Assembly: GCA_015657535.1 (NCBI GenBank)
Contig: JADHZB010001995.1
Location: 62,750-126,749 of the forward strand
DNA length: 64,000 nt
Direction of reading: 5' to 3'
Source: Nephromyces sp. MM_2019
Taxonomy: Eukaryota; Apicomplexa; Aconoidasida; Nephromycida
The translations under genes and the position numbers were made by a program. Below are positions 1 through 12,678 of the stretch, piece after piece. Below the pieces are notes generated by a model. That model searched no databases, was not told the origin of the DNA, and saw only the letters and a list, made by a program, of their open reading frames with translations. How positions within the stretch are numbered: the first letter of the stretch is position 1; every line of letters begins with the position of its first letter.

Positions 1-1219
1 CACAGGCTCCCTTCATATATACCCAAACAATTCCTTCTTCTTCATCGAATTTTATGAATTCAATATCCCCACCTATAATAGTGCCAGGGTAATTAAATTT
101 CTATGTATAATTTGAAAAGTAAAAATAGATTTACCATCTTCCATAACCATAGGGCGAGCTCTTGTGTCAATTAGCACCTTTATAATTCGAAAAATTCTAA
201 TCTAACAATGTAAAATTGAAGTAAAATTTCTGTAGATACCTTGATTGCCTCTATTATCTCTTCTAGATCAGGATCTTCCTCAATAATTGGTTTAGGCCCT
301 TTTTGATGAGCTATGTAATATGTTGTGTTTTGATAGTGTTATCAAATTTAAATAATTCATGAGAACCACACAATTCTTACCTTTTATTGACTGTGCAAAT
401 TCAAATGAAGGTAAAAGGCCTGCTAAAGCAAACCTAATAATATTAATGAAAATAAAATTTTACATAAGTAACTTGTGTATTTTATTGTTTAGTACTCGGT
501 CAATTTCTTTTCCACCTTTGACTCTAACATATTCCAGCGTGCACCCCTTTCCTTCACAACTGTCAGATAATCTTTACAAAGGAGTATGGAGTAGATTCCT
601 TCTACCTGAATAAAATAAGAGTTTTGAAAGCACCAATGTGGAGTACTGAAGTTAATAAGTCACTTTGCTGTCTTTTGTTATAACAAAAGGGGCATTTAGT
701 TTACTTTCAATAAATCTTCGACAAGTTTTGAACTTGGTCCTAAAACAAATGCAGTTTTTGTTCTGTGAGTTCAAAACTTTAATAATTGATTTTACTTGTG
801 CTAAGCCCTATGGAGTTGTAGTCGAAGCTCACGCTCTCGGGAGCTTCCTCTGGTAATAACTTGCAACCGATAGGGTAAAACATTTTGGCCTGAAAATATT
901 TTCACGATTAGAATTTTGTCTATGCATTTAGCTAAGATGAAAAAGCGTTTTATAATCTTATTCTCGTTTATTGTAGCTTTAGTACACTTCTAACATTTGG
1001 GTTTGGTGTATTTTCAATCTCTATAGTTGTGGCTATCGAGCGTGAGGTAATTAAATAATTAGGAGGTTTCCAATTTTCTGCTTTTTTGTTATGTAAGTCA
1101 ATAGTTCGACGAAAAATGATACCTGAATAGAATCGACTCTTTAAACTGTGTAATTGATGAATGAGAATCAAATCATTTCTGAGATGATTTCTTAAAGTTA
1201 AATAACGAAGGAGTTTCAT
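1..1219 (-). CDS. NFU1: NFU1-like mitochondrial Fe-S cluster scaffold (3' end outside window)
   Basis: NFU1 carries and delivers [4Fe-4S] clusters to mitochondrial apoproteins such as lipoate synthase. The first exon (995-1219) begins with a basic, hydroxylated presequence-like stretch and ends in the Nfu_N signature ENTPNPN. The next exon (to 889) continues in phase with AKMFYPIGCKLLPEE. Further exons give VEGIYSILLCKDYLTVVKE, then the NifU-like domain with DTRARPMVMEDGGDIEFIKF and GIVWVYMKGAC. About seven exons join with agreeing phases. The window starts inside the GAC of the cluster-binding region, so the CxxC motif that ligates the cluster lies outside and cannot be checked. Domain order and length match eukaryotic NFU1. 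Mitochondrial location is inferred from the leader. Confidence 0.87.
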
Positions 1220-3131
1220 TTTTATTTCATGTTATAATCAATCATTGAAAATTAAAATCAGAGTATAAAATTCCTTCTAAGGTTGATTCTTTGGAGGGAT
1301 AAATGCTTTTGTTTTTTTAATTTGTTTTTTTAAAATCTTTTAATATTAGATTATATTCCTTTAGATCGCGCTTGCAGGTATAGGGTAAATTTACCAATAA
1401 ACACATAAAACTACAAAAGAATGTTGTTAATATGATGATTCGAGGTGTTATTCAGGTGTTATTCGTGTAAGTAGAGTTAAAAGAGTTTCTTCACTAGTAT
1501 CGGTGAGTTCAAGTTGGTAACTTCAAAAGAAGTTTGCTTTTGATTTAATCGTACTCTTTGTTCAATAGCACTCATGAATTGCAAAAAAGTTGTATTAAAA
1601 AAAGATGCCTATTTTTGTACTAGTATCATTTGAGTGCCAAATGATTCCAAGATTATGAGGAAAAATAAGCTTTCAATCCCTAAAGATCTCAAATTAATTA
1701 ATCATAAGCAAGAATTGCTCAGATGCTGAGTTGTACCTCGTATTTCCTAAAGTTTTCCAATGAACGTATATAACAATTCTACCAACTTAAAAAAATTTTC
1801 AACTATTTGAATTCACTTTCGAAAGAGCTCCGCTCATTAAAATAACAGTGTGTTAAAAATAAAAATTCATACAATTCCACAGTTAAACAGGATTAGTTAA
1901 CCCTGACTATCAAAACGTAAAAATTAAAACTCAAATTAATTGCAAAATCAAAGAAACTCTTTGCGGAATAACAAAACAGACTCTGTTTTAAATTACGTAT
2001 ATAAAATCCAAACTATATGGAATGCCCACTTTTCACAGTTAAGTATTTTTAAACTTTACTATTTTATGTTATTAATAAGCATTAAAATGAAACCATAGCA
2101 AGAGTTCACAGCTTATTACTACCTGATTTAGGTTCCTGAAGCCTTAAGTTATTCAGGCAGTTTGACACACTTGTACTAAGTATATTAAACGTATGCTCAT
2201 ACTTTCCAATTCGTGTTCTCTTATCTCTTATTTCCAATGATAACATTTTGCATTCCAAACATGGTTAATTTCAAACAAGAACTTTATTACTTATTGAGCC
2301 GGATAAGATATTTTGTATATTGCTAAGACACATATAAATAGGTGACTGAGTACCGAAATTTACTGCTCTTTCAGATCTATATCCCTTCAAAGAGTGCCAA
2401 GCGATCATGAAAATTTGCAAGAAAATTCGAAATTTTATAGTTTTATTGTACTTTTTAGAAAAGAAACTTTACTGTGAAATTCATGTGGAAATTATCTCTT
2501 TCCTAATTTTTAATTAGTGAGCGCTTAAAGTTAACAACTTTGCTTATTGGCTCACCTAAAGCAATAATTGTTTATGTTAATTGTCTACTAAAAGTTCTCA
2601 AAATTATGTTAAGACCTAACTTAATTAGAGAATTTTTTATTTATACTATGTTGAGGAATATGATAAATTTTTTTAGCCCATTGTTAATTTACCCTTTTTA
2701 TGCTTGATAATCTTGAAGTCATTTTTTATAACAAATAGCTTTGACACGCTCTTTAAATTATCTTCAATTTCTTAGCTTTTAAAAAAGATGTTATATTCAG
2801 CTTATAATAAGCAATTAGAATTTAAAAGCTATAAAAAACAATTTTAAGCCTTATGAATAAAACAAAGTTCAAACTTTACACAGGTAACATAAATATTTAT
2901 ATATGTATATAAGCAATTTTGGTTGATCAACTCTTTTAGCTCGAGATATCTCTAGGCCATATCATGTAATAATCTAATACAATTAAAGATTTTAATTGCA
3001 CATAACTTTCTAATTTAACCATTTTATATTTATAAGCTATGCACTATGGCTTATTTTAAGATGGAAAGTGTGTACTAGATATTTTAATAATTTACACTAA
3101 TAGGATGAAAAACCTGTTACCTCAATAATAG
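1220..3131. other. Intergenic, nothing recognised
   Basis: AT-rich sequence between the divergently transcribed NFU1 and homeodomain/TND genes, so it should hold both promoters. No long open frame, RNA gene or conserved protein similarity was seen on either strand. A short direct duplication of GGTGTTATTC occurs near 1444-1465. Confidence 0.6.
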
Positions 3132-5786
3132 ATGGAAACTGAAAATAAGTACAATACCCAACAAGGGAATAATAGCCAACAAGAATTAGGACTGGAAGCT
3201 TTGAAAAGATTCCTTAACGAGAGAAAGTTCGAAATATATGAACAACAATTCGACCTGGCTAATATCTATAATAGAAAAAAGGTCAGTAAATAAGAAAACA
3301 AAATATGCAAAAACTCAGCATCTTATTTACTGACAAAACTTTGTACTTTAGCATACCATTGATGATAATGGACAAATAAGAGCTACTTTGATACCTCATA
3401 CACCTGAAGGTAAATTTATTGAATCTTAAGATAATAATAACTTATTACCGAATTCGATAACTTGTAAACAATTTTAATTCCTCTCAACCCTAAACTATTA
3501 CTAATTAGTGTGAAATAGCTTGATTTATTTAGTACTCAAAAAATATAATATCTACCAACAGCCCAGGCTCAAATTGATTTATCACTTGACATGATTAGCC
3601 CAATAACTGATGAAGAAGATGAAACAACAAATCTAAATTGCTTTACTGAATATAGAATCAATTTACCTGAATCTGAACCTTTAATCCCTAAATTTACAAA
3701 CAATACACAAGAAACTCCAGACTTTAATTGCGAAATTATCCCCAACTTACCACTAAAGCATCGTTTAGAACCCGAACCACAAACACTTAGTGCAGAAAAT
3801 CAGGATGAGGACAATAGGATTCAATATAGTTGGAATGATCACTCTGTAAGCTTTCCCCAAACAATCGGAGGACTAGAATGTCCTGACAGTAATATAACAA
3901 ACAGCTCATCACCCTTTTCTAAATCTCCGAAAGGCAAGGAAAAGGCCCAATCACCATCTGCGCAGAATGACCCAAAATGTAGAAACTTCTATTTAAGCAT
4001 CATATTCCAAAACTTTAGAATTTACACACTTTTGTTAGAGTTTTATCATTTTAAAATCTTATTTTATTTTTTGAGTTTTACACCTAATTTTATACACTCA
4101 TCAAAATTAAAATTTAGACAGAGAAAATACATCGATCAAACGCACTTATACTCATTAATACTTACAAAAATACAAATTTGGCACAATTTAATGAAAATTA
4201 CAGCACAAGAATCAAACAATATACCAAATTGAGACTTTACACTGCTTGTTATATTCAGATGTTCTAAATCGCGAAGATTTTAGGATATTAAAGATATGGT
4301 ATGACAATAACTTTGAATTACTTTCAAATTTAAAGGGAGGTAATCACAAGATACCCCACAAGTGTATTGAATCACTCATAAAACATCAAAATCTCTCTAA
4401 AGAAGAAGCAATATCTAAGGTAAATTTAAATCACAACTAAATATAAAAATTAACCTTGTTTTGCGTAACTAAACTACTAGTGTAGGATCTTTCATACTCC
4501 CACCTCAGTGTAACTAACTTCTTTCATTTGATTTTATGTAGATAAAACAATATATTTCTATTAGAGCAAAACATGTTCAACATGAAGGAACACCAAATAA
4601 AGTAATTAAGATATCCAAATCCTCTATAAATAAAAGTTTGAAAACCCCATCGGAGAAACAAAATAATAGCAGAGGAAAACATGATCCCGCTAATGTACTC
4701 ACTAGGCTTAAAAAGCTCACCATAAATGGCACCATTTTAAACAAGGTATAATCGACAGAAAAGCCATATTCTACACAAATAATCATATGCAGTTCCTTTT
4801 TATGATCTTTTTCACAGGACTATATACACAATCTCATCCACGAGATGACTACCTGTGAATGCCACAAAACAAGAGAAGCATGCTTAAGTAAGATAGAATG
4901 GAAAATTTTTTCAAAGCTTATTAACATAATTTTATGCCACTCTCAAAGCTATACTATTAAAAAGCAAGAATAAGACTGACTGCCTTGAAGAATTTGTCAA
5001 ATTTGGCGGTATCAACTTACTTTCATCATGGCTAGAAAGTATTGCATTCAAATCTGGTATTGATACCCAAAGAAACATAGTAAAGATGATCATGGACGTT
5101 CTTGTTTTACTCAACGTTTCAAATGCTACAATCTGCCGCTCATCCGTAAGCATGATATAGCTATACATAATTTTGATTATTTAAAAACTGGACACCACAT
5201 TTCCTACTTACATTTGAATGAGATCCTTATTTAAAATAACAAGCATATATAAATTTACATCCAATTATTAGTTCTTCACATTAAATTCGAACTCAGATAT
5301 TATTATCTCTCTGATTTCAAAAAGGGATTCTATATATCAAACTACTTTTCGTTCATAATTTAAGAATGACTATTTATATACATCTTTTTAATTGAAAACG
5401 TTTCCCATTACATTGTATGTGTTCAACATCTTTTTCAACAGATTGGAAAGCATGTGAATTTTATTGTACGATCACAACTGGAACCTAAATCTAGATATTA
5501 TTGTCGTGATTTAAATATAGTCTTGCAAGCTCAAGGTTTAGTGTCAAAATGGAAATCTCAACTTCAGCGAGCAAAAGTAAGTCACAATTGTTGTATATTA
5601 TATCAGACCATATCATAATTCTACCTAAATACTTAATTTCATTTGAATCACAATTTTTATAAACAGAAAACTGACAAACAAGATAGACAACTACAAAATA
5701 GTTCAACATCTCAAGAGTTTATTGAGACTACACCTAAAAGTTCAAATAATCCCGATTTCGTTACACTCAATAATTCTTTATCTTAA
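3132..5786 (+). CDS. Homeodomain-like + TFIIS N-terminal (TND/LW) domain protein, LUMINIDEPENDENS-like
   Basis: Nine or so exons: 3132-3281, 3352-3409, from 3562, about 4258-4420, 4543-4746, 4819-4889, 4955-5143, 5443-5577 and 5667-5786. The N-terminus is acidic and polar. Residues from 4258-4640 read like a divergent homeodomain, with three helices and a recognition-helix-like end (KIKQYISIRAKHV). The segment 4819-5577 is a good TFIIS N-terminal domain: FVKFGGINLLSSWLE, then MIMDVLVLLNV, IGKHVNF and a closing WKSQLQRAK. This fold docks on short linear motifs of transcription elongation factors. The combination of the two domains recalls plant LUMINIDEPENDENS. TND assignment is fairly firm; the homeodomain is inferred from pattern only. 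The start ATG precedes an exon with a clean GT donor at 3282. The stop at 5784 is followed by a stop-rich but coding-like tract (see findings). Confidence 0.68.
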
Positions 5787-6840
5787 ATTGACTACGACTC
5801 AACTCTTCAAATTCAAATTCAAAAACATTATCTAATCCCAAATAAAGCAAATGCTTAAGAGAAACTCCTATACAGTTAGACTTAAGAAGAAAATCTGGAT
5901 AATTAACCCAATTAACATCTTACTGAGCTGCTGAATTCGGCCAAGAAACAGCCCCAAGAGCAAAAATAAAACAAAGAACTTTAGATTATCAAAATACTCG
6001 AATTGAGGAAGAAAAAAGGCTATAGTTAGCTAAACAGAAATTGAAAATGACTATTAAACTATAAAATGGTTTTTCAAAATTATTTGCAAGTTACTTACTT
6101 ATCAAGTTATGTACTATAAGCCTTCAAGGCCCAAATTTCTTTGTACAGCTATTATTATTTTTTAATCTGATATACTAAAGTCTATCTAGTAATTATTGGC
6201 AGTTAACACTGTGAACAAAAACAATTAGCACTTTTGTTATATTTAAATGAAAGAATTTTAATTGAGCAAGAGAACTTCTTGTAAGCTGAAACCTCTTTTA
6301 GTAAAAATATTTTACACGATATAAGCTCAATATTTCACCTTCGAAATATTGAACGAAAAATGGAAAACATTCGGCTAATTATACTCGGAACTAATATTCA
6401 CTACCTTTTGAGACTATATAGATGTTTTCAACCTTGGGAATTTACAACATCAGCTATGACTAGATTTCTAGAATAAAAGCAATATTGTAGCTCTTAATAT
6501 CTTGTTAATTAACATGAATGACAATTACAACCAGAACCTTATTTGGCAATCGATTAAGCTTGCTCCTAGAGCAGGTAAATCATTTATTTTACAATTTTAG
6601 ATTTCCTTACATCATTTACTAGCTACAAAATACAGACTTAATCTCATGTTTCACAAATCATGATTTTTTCCACTATACTAACCAATGGCTTAATAAATTT
6701 ATTGATTATTTCAAGTTTAAGTAAGTATATATTATCTTTTTGTAATAATTTTTTAAAATTTTGGATTTTTACAATTTTCCTCAGTATTCATACAACTTAC
6801 TCAAAGATATGATTGAATTAGACTTTGGAATTCAATAATC
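5787..6840 (+). other. Coding-like tract, unresolved (possible exons or gene remnant)
   Basis: No single model works here, but several stretches look coding: about 5958-6030 (rich in K, E, R and Q), 6200-6475 (reads LHDISSIFHLRNIERKMENI, then IHYLLRLYRCFQPWEF), and three pieces from 6515 to 6837 (starting MTITTRTLFGNRLSL and ending DMIELDFGIQ before a TAA) joined by plausible introns. In 6190-6475 one in-frame TAA can be removed by a 21-nt GTAAGC...TTTTAG intron. I do not recognise the protein. It could be a separate unannotated gene, a decayed copy, or chance. Confidence 0.25.
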
Positions 6841-7528
6841 ATAAAGCAGTATCATTTGAAATTGTTTACTAAAATTTAGATATTTGATGATATTATAAAT
6901 TACGTTAACATTTTAGTTGTATGGAAATTGACGTGTATAGTATAAGTATTGTCTACTAGTTCTCTGTATTTGTTTAGGACAGATTAACATTCAAAGGGTA
7001 TCATAACTACAAAAGCCTCCATCATAATAATCTAAATGAGCGACTGACAATTTAGAATAATGACTCCAATAAATTAACTCTAATTATTCATCAATCAGGG
7101 GGCTTTCGTTGTAAACGAACATCTAAATAAATCGCAGTTATAGAAATTATCTCTGCAATTCACCATTTTATTTTTTCTTACCAAACGGGGAGATAATAAT
7201 TTTAATTGAAATGTATTTAATATGAATCTCTAAGTTTGTCGTTACCTCAACAGGGAAATTAATTCAAATTAATTTTGAGATTAAATTTAGGTGAGGAAAA
7301 CCAAAATTTATTCTTGTTTCAAATACAAATTTTATAGTGCTACTTTTCAATGTGAAAACAATTTAGTTTATAAGGGGGGCCTCAAGTCCTCAGCAAAAAA
7401 TTTAAGGCTAATAAAGCTTGTTCACATAGATCTTTATCCAGATCTTTACCTGTACTGTAAATTTTTGCAGCTCATGTGAGAGTTTGAAAAATTGAAACTC
7501 TGTAACTATTGTTTACCTTGTTTAAATT
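6841..7528. other. Intergenic, nothing recognised
   Basis: AT-rich spacer ahead of the 3' end of the minus-strand zinc-finger gene. One 62-codon plus-strand frame at 7291-7479 has no recognisable content, and I do not support it as a gene. Confidence 0.5.
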
Positions 7529-8616
7529 TTAAAATATTTTTAGTTGTTGTGATTCCTGAGTAATCTTCTTATCCTCTATAGCCTTAGCCATCAATTTGCT
7601 GAATTTACTGTTTTTCTTTTTCTCATCACTTAATGGTGAATTGACTTAAAAGCAAACTAATTTCATTGTCAATTTTACCATGCTAGTTTTTGTATCGATT
7701 CTGAATCGCTACTAGATATTTCTTTCCAACAAATCCCACAACTCTTCAATAAGCTGTATAATATAATTATGTCGTCATGTCTTATCAAAAAGGTAACCTT
7801 TCGACATTCACGGCGCCTAAGACACTCGAAAAGGCATAAGACATGGAATTCGTGACCTTGACAAGTATAACATTTGAGCAAATTAATTTCTTTTGGAATT
7901 GACTTAAATACCACATTTAAGTTTAAATAATGAAGGTCGGTTAGATGAATGTAGAGATGAATCCTTTGGGAATAAGCATAAATTGCATATATCAGAATCT
8001 TCTAGCTTTTCATGGTAGATGGTCATTTTGTGGTCACATGCTGAACTTTGTGCTGTGTTTTAGAAATCCTTACATTAGCTGTGTAAACTAGGTGGGTAAA
8101 ATCAAAAGCTTACTTGATAGTTCGTCGTATATTGGGCTTTCTAAGACATTTTTGCAATGCTCTTTTTTTTGTTCAACGCTATTGGTTGGGTTGCCATTGC
8201 TATTATTTATGAATACATCATCAGAGATCAGTTTTCTTTTTTTTTGCTCTGCTTGTAATGGATTAAACACTTTGATTGGGCTCAGTACTTTAAACAATAG
8301 CTACTATTTGATCAAGATAATTTAAAATTTTAAGTTACGTGATTTTTTCTCATTATCAATCATCCCAGACTTCAATAAGATATTTAAAAGTGCCTCAATT
8401 ATTTTATTCTTTCTCTTGAATCCAAATAAAATGTATGGAAGGTAATCTGTGGTAAAAGAGCTCACTTACCTCAATTATCTGATTCTTATTCTTCAAAGTT
8501 AGCTCTAATTGCTCTTGTTTTTTTAATATTAAATTTTTCAGAACTTCAATTTTACGCATTGGGTCATCAGCTGAATATTCAAGCTGTGTTAATAAATGAA
8601 TTGAATTTTCCATCAT
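7529..8616 (-). CDS. RING-like zinc-binding protein, family uncertain
   Basis: Seven or so small exons. The N-terminal exon (to 8472) is a charged helix rich in K, E and Q. Next come a leucine-rich piece (ALLNILLKSGMIDNEKK), a basic linker (EQKKRKLISDDVF), and then a cysteine cluster. The cluster reads DICNLC, LKC, KCYTC, GHEFHVLCL and, after about 40 residues, SCGICWKE. That is three or four Cys/His pairs in a RING-like order, reminiscent of Nse1 or the C-terminal finger of Slx1. No GIY-YIG nuclease domain precedes it, so Slx1 itself is unlikely. Joining the cysteine exons in frame needs a 22-nt intron (about 7898-7919). The C-terminal tail is lysine-rich and ends QQLKIF. Zinc binding is inferred and the function is unknown. 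Confidence 0.5.
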
Positions 8617-9102
8617 TTATTTTAGACTCATGTAATCTATTTTTTCTTGAAGTTTGTTTTGTTCTTAAAGTTATATGAATAAAATGAACTGTTTTAGGCT
8701 TTATTAAAACTTCTCTTTATGATGTATGTACAAATACGACAATGATTTAATATAAAATAAAATTGTATTTGTTTTGAGTTCTATATAAAAGTCTTTTAAA
8801 ATATCATAGAAAAGAAATTAAAGGTTGCTAGTTTCAAACTTATTATTTCATTTTACATTAATAGGAAGGTGGCTTAAATTTCATTCTAAAATTTTGTTTC
8901 TAAGTTAGATGTTGAAGTGGTTAAGGTGTGAAGTTAATTAATTAATAAGATTAATTAATTGAGAGGATTAAATCAAAAAAATTGAAGTTTATTCTGAAGT
9001 ATATTGAATAAAAGACAGAATTTACTAATAAAAGTCTCGGGCCAAACTAGGTGCTATATGTGAAATTTTAAAAAAAGGATACATAAAATATTACTAGAGA
9101 AA
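8617..9102. other. Intergenic, nothing recognised
   Basis: Spacer between two minus-strand genes. It contains only A/T runs and a repeated TTAATTAAT pattern near 8936-8960. Confidence 0.5.
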
Positions 9103-12100
9103 TTATTTCAGTAAATTTTGAATCTTATCAACTATGTGATGTGAATTAAGAGCGCATTCTTCATACTGTTCTTCTTGTTTGCCATGTTCAATGAATTTGT
9201 CAGGTATGTGGAGGTTGCGAAACTTAAAAGATAAACAAGCATTTGATTAATAGTTAGTATCACCCAATTTCATACAAGTAATCTAGATGTTTTACCTTGA
9301 AATTATGGCGATCAATATATCCTTCTGAGGAAAGGAGGTCGAAAACATGACTTCCTAAGCCTCCAATAGATCCTTCCTCTATTGTAATTAAGATATCATT
9401 CTTACTTGCTAGGTTGAGGATCAACGACTTATCTAAAGGTTTCATGAATCTAGCATCGGCTACTGTGACTTGAATGTCGTCAGTTTGTGACTCTAATTGT
9501 TTTGCTGCCTTAACAGATTCGGCTAAGCGTGTTCCAATTGAAAGCATAGCTACCTGTAAAAAAGATGGCGAAATATTTCAAAACTTTAAAGGTGGGCAAC
9601 TCATTTTTGAACCTTTTTAGTTCTGTTTAATTCTTGATGGTAAATTATTCTTCCTTTCCCTATTTCAAGTGGCTTTCCCCGAACGGGGAGCTGTTTCAAA
9701 TTGTACCTATTTGAATAAATTGTATTTCTTGCGTTTCAATAAATAGAGTTAAGCTAAATTGTAATATTTTAGTACCCGAAATTTTTATTCAGAAATTCTA
9801 GGCCATACCCAGCTAAACGTGGGAATCTTATTGCAGAAGGCGATTCTAAATTATAAGCAGTCTAATTAGCAAAAAAAATAATTTATGTAGTTGTAACTTT
9901 GCTTAACTAAAATATAACACATGAATGAACCTCGATCATATTTGTGAGCTCTACTTCATCGCTAGGGGCCATTATAACCAGGTTAGGAATAGTCCCCAAG
10001 TAGGTTAGGTCATAGGCGCCTTGGTGAGTGGCTCCATCTTGGCCCACCAAGCCTGCTCGATCTATTATAAATCTGTTAGTTAAGAAGATAATAGGGTGCA
10101 TGATTTCATTTTTTATTGATATTAATTCCTCAAAGACCTGACTGAGAGATTTTGTAAGCAGATGTCGTGAATTATTTGATCATAAGCTCTTTGGAGAAAT
10201 GTAGAATATATACAACAGAATGGTTTGAGGCCTTCACTCGCTAGTCCACCAGCAAAAGTTACAGCATGCTATATTATCACAAATGGGTCAAATTAATAAT
10301 AATCAGATTTCAAAAATTTCCTCATAAGCTTTAAATTGATAATTTAAATAATATAAAGATTTTTGATGCTCTTCTAACCTGTTCAGCTATACCAACATCA
10401 AAAGTACGATTAGGGTATAATTTTCCAAAATCTGAAAGGCCAGTTCCCCCAGGCATGGCCGCCGTTATAGCAACCTAAATTGATATACACGTTTTTGTTG
10501 ATTAATTTCTCATATTATATAGACTGTTTTGTTTGTTAAGAAATATAAGAAGCTTACAACTTTCTTATCAATTTTTCCAATTTCAGAAAGAGCGGCTGAA
10601 AATGTTTCTGTTAGTGTCTTGCTGCTATCAGAGGATGGTACTCGATTACCAGTAGCTATATCGAAGCCTAATACACCATGCATTTTATCCATGGCCTTCA
10701 TGGCTGGATCGTATCCAAAGCCCTTGTGAGTCTTTACATGTAGCAAAATAGGCTTGTTTCCATCAGAGTTCTATTAAGATAAAAATAAGGGTTAGAGATC
10801 TTGTTAAAAAATTTGATAAATCATTTAATGCAATTTGTTAATTTACTTTTATATTCTTTAGTATTGTAACTAAGTTTTCTATATCATGACCATCAGCTGG
10901 TCCAACATAGTAAAAACCAAATTCCTCAAAAAGAGTTCCACCTGTAAGTATGCCCCTGCTATACTCATCAATTTTTGCAGCCGTTTCCTTAAAAATAATT
11001 GGTAAATAAAAAAAGGTATCCCTTTCTTAGGAATTCATTAATTCTAATAAGTAAAAATCCATACTAGATATAAATGATTAGCGAAAGTTTTTCTAATGTT
11101 AAGTATTTATATTTACCCTTAGGTAATCCGGCAATAACTGAGTAACTCTTTTAGCTGCATTTCTGAAATTTTGAAAACCTCGAGATGTAAGAAGTCTTGC
11201 TGTATAGGATGAAAGTGCCCCTGCAGGTCCGGTTCCTCCAGCAGAAGAAGTACCAGTGGGTAGAGAGACCTGTCCGTTGTCATTCAAGATCACGATTACA
11301 TTCGACCTGAGGAATCCAACACAATTCATAGCTTCAAATGCCATACCACCTGTTATACCACCATCTCCTAAAAATAAAGAGAAAAATTAGTATATTTTAC
11401 TCAGCTGAAATTTTTAATTCAGAAGATTGATATAACTTAAATACCAAAGTACTTTGGTATTGATAATAAATTGAACTCATCATTCATAAAGAAATTTGTT
11501 TGTTATAACCTATAACAGCTATGCATCGGTTGGGTTTTTTGTCTAGTAGTGTTCGTGCTACAGAGATTCCTTGTGCAGCGCTTATTGAAGTTGAAGAGTG
11601 TCCTGAATAAAAAAAAGTAGACCTGGCTTAAAATCAAGTATTCTTTATTTTAGTTGTAAAAAAGGCATATGAAATTCATAGCTCAACGTTAGTATCACCC
11701 ATAAACCAACATTAATTGATTCTCGGAATTTTTAATTCAGAAATTGTGAAAGTGATTATTTATTTGCCTACCTGCGCCAAAGGTATCATAAATAGACTCT
11801 TCCTTCTTGGTGAATCCAGATAGCCCTCCCTTTTTACGAAGTGTATGCATAAGTTCTCGGCGTCCAGTCAAAATCTTAAATAGATGAGCAAAATTAGATT
11901 TAATGCTAGGTTATTGGAATTAGGAAAAAAATTTCAGAAACTGTGCTGTGTATTGATTTAAAAGGTGTACCTTATGTGCATAAGCTTGGTGACTAACGTC
12001 CCAAATTAATTTATCCTCGGGAGCATCAAAAACATAATGAAGAGCTATGGTTAGCTCAATTACACCTAGACTTGCACTGAAATGGCCACCAGTTTTAGAA

Positions 12101-12678
12101 ATTTTGTTTATGAGATCCCATCTTAGTTCATGGGAAAGTTTTTTCAGCTCTTCTAAAGAAAGTTTTTTTAATTCGTGAGGAAATTTTATTTTATCAAGTA
12201 TTGGTGTGTTTGTGTTTGTGTGAAGCTCTGCCAAAGGATTTATGGAATAGGCGGTAGATAATGGTGGCCCATCAGTGAATTTAGATAATGATGAGGTCGA
12301 CGTTGGATTAGCTGGAGAATTTTCATACCTTTCATATAAGTTATAAGTGGCAATGTCATTATGCGAGTTACATGGTCCAATAGGTAGTTTAGTGAATAGT
12401 AAAGTCTTCGTAAAGTTGCGTGCCTTATTCCTAAATAGATGGTTAGGATTAGTTATATAGTTTAATAGTTCTCTATTTTGTAAACGATTAAGCAAAAAAT
12501 TCTGGAAATTAAATCTGTTTTTATTGAATTCTGAATTAATTCTAAGCTTATTTTTAGCCCATATATAAGGAGATGAACGGTGGTGATTGTGTTTAGTGTG
12601 TAGCCCTTGAATATGCGTGTAAGGAGCTAAAATACTTGTTATACACCATATTAAAATGTATTTAATCAACATTATCAA
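9103..12678 (-). CDS. DXS: 1-deoxy-D-xylulose-5-phosphate synthase, apicoplast-targeted
   Basis: DXS condenses pyruvate and glyceraldehyde 3-phosphate to DXP with thiamine diphosphate, the first step of the MEP isoprenoid pathway in the apicoplast. About twelve exons can be followed from 12678 down to the TAA at 9103. The protein starts with a hydrophobic signal-like segment ([15 protein letters not shown]) and a long K/N/S-rich transit-like region of about 170 residues. The catalytic core then begins with [18 protein letters not shown]. Visible motifs are [10 protein letters not shown] and [21 protein letters not shown], the ThDP motif GDGGITGG...[18 protein letters not shown], the catalytic Glu region [34 protein letters not shown], and [14 protein letters not shown]. 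No key residue looks lost; the usual G in DVGHQAY is S here. Introns are mostly 50-140 nt. Length and domain order are those of a complete enzyme. Confidence 0.95.

Noticed and set aside
5784..6640. Reassigned genetic code with TAA/TAG read as Gln
   Set aside because: DXS, MTHFR, NAA20, DUF760 and the 1668-codon open stretch of the giant gene use CAA/CAG for Gln and show no internal TAA/TAG, while ending in TAA. A genome-wide reassignment is therefore not supported; decay or unresolved splicing is simpler.
7675..7914. Slx1 structure-specific nuclease subunit
   Set aside because: The cysteine pattern is similar to its C-terminal finger, but the GIY-YIG nuclease domain is absent from the upstream exons.
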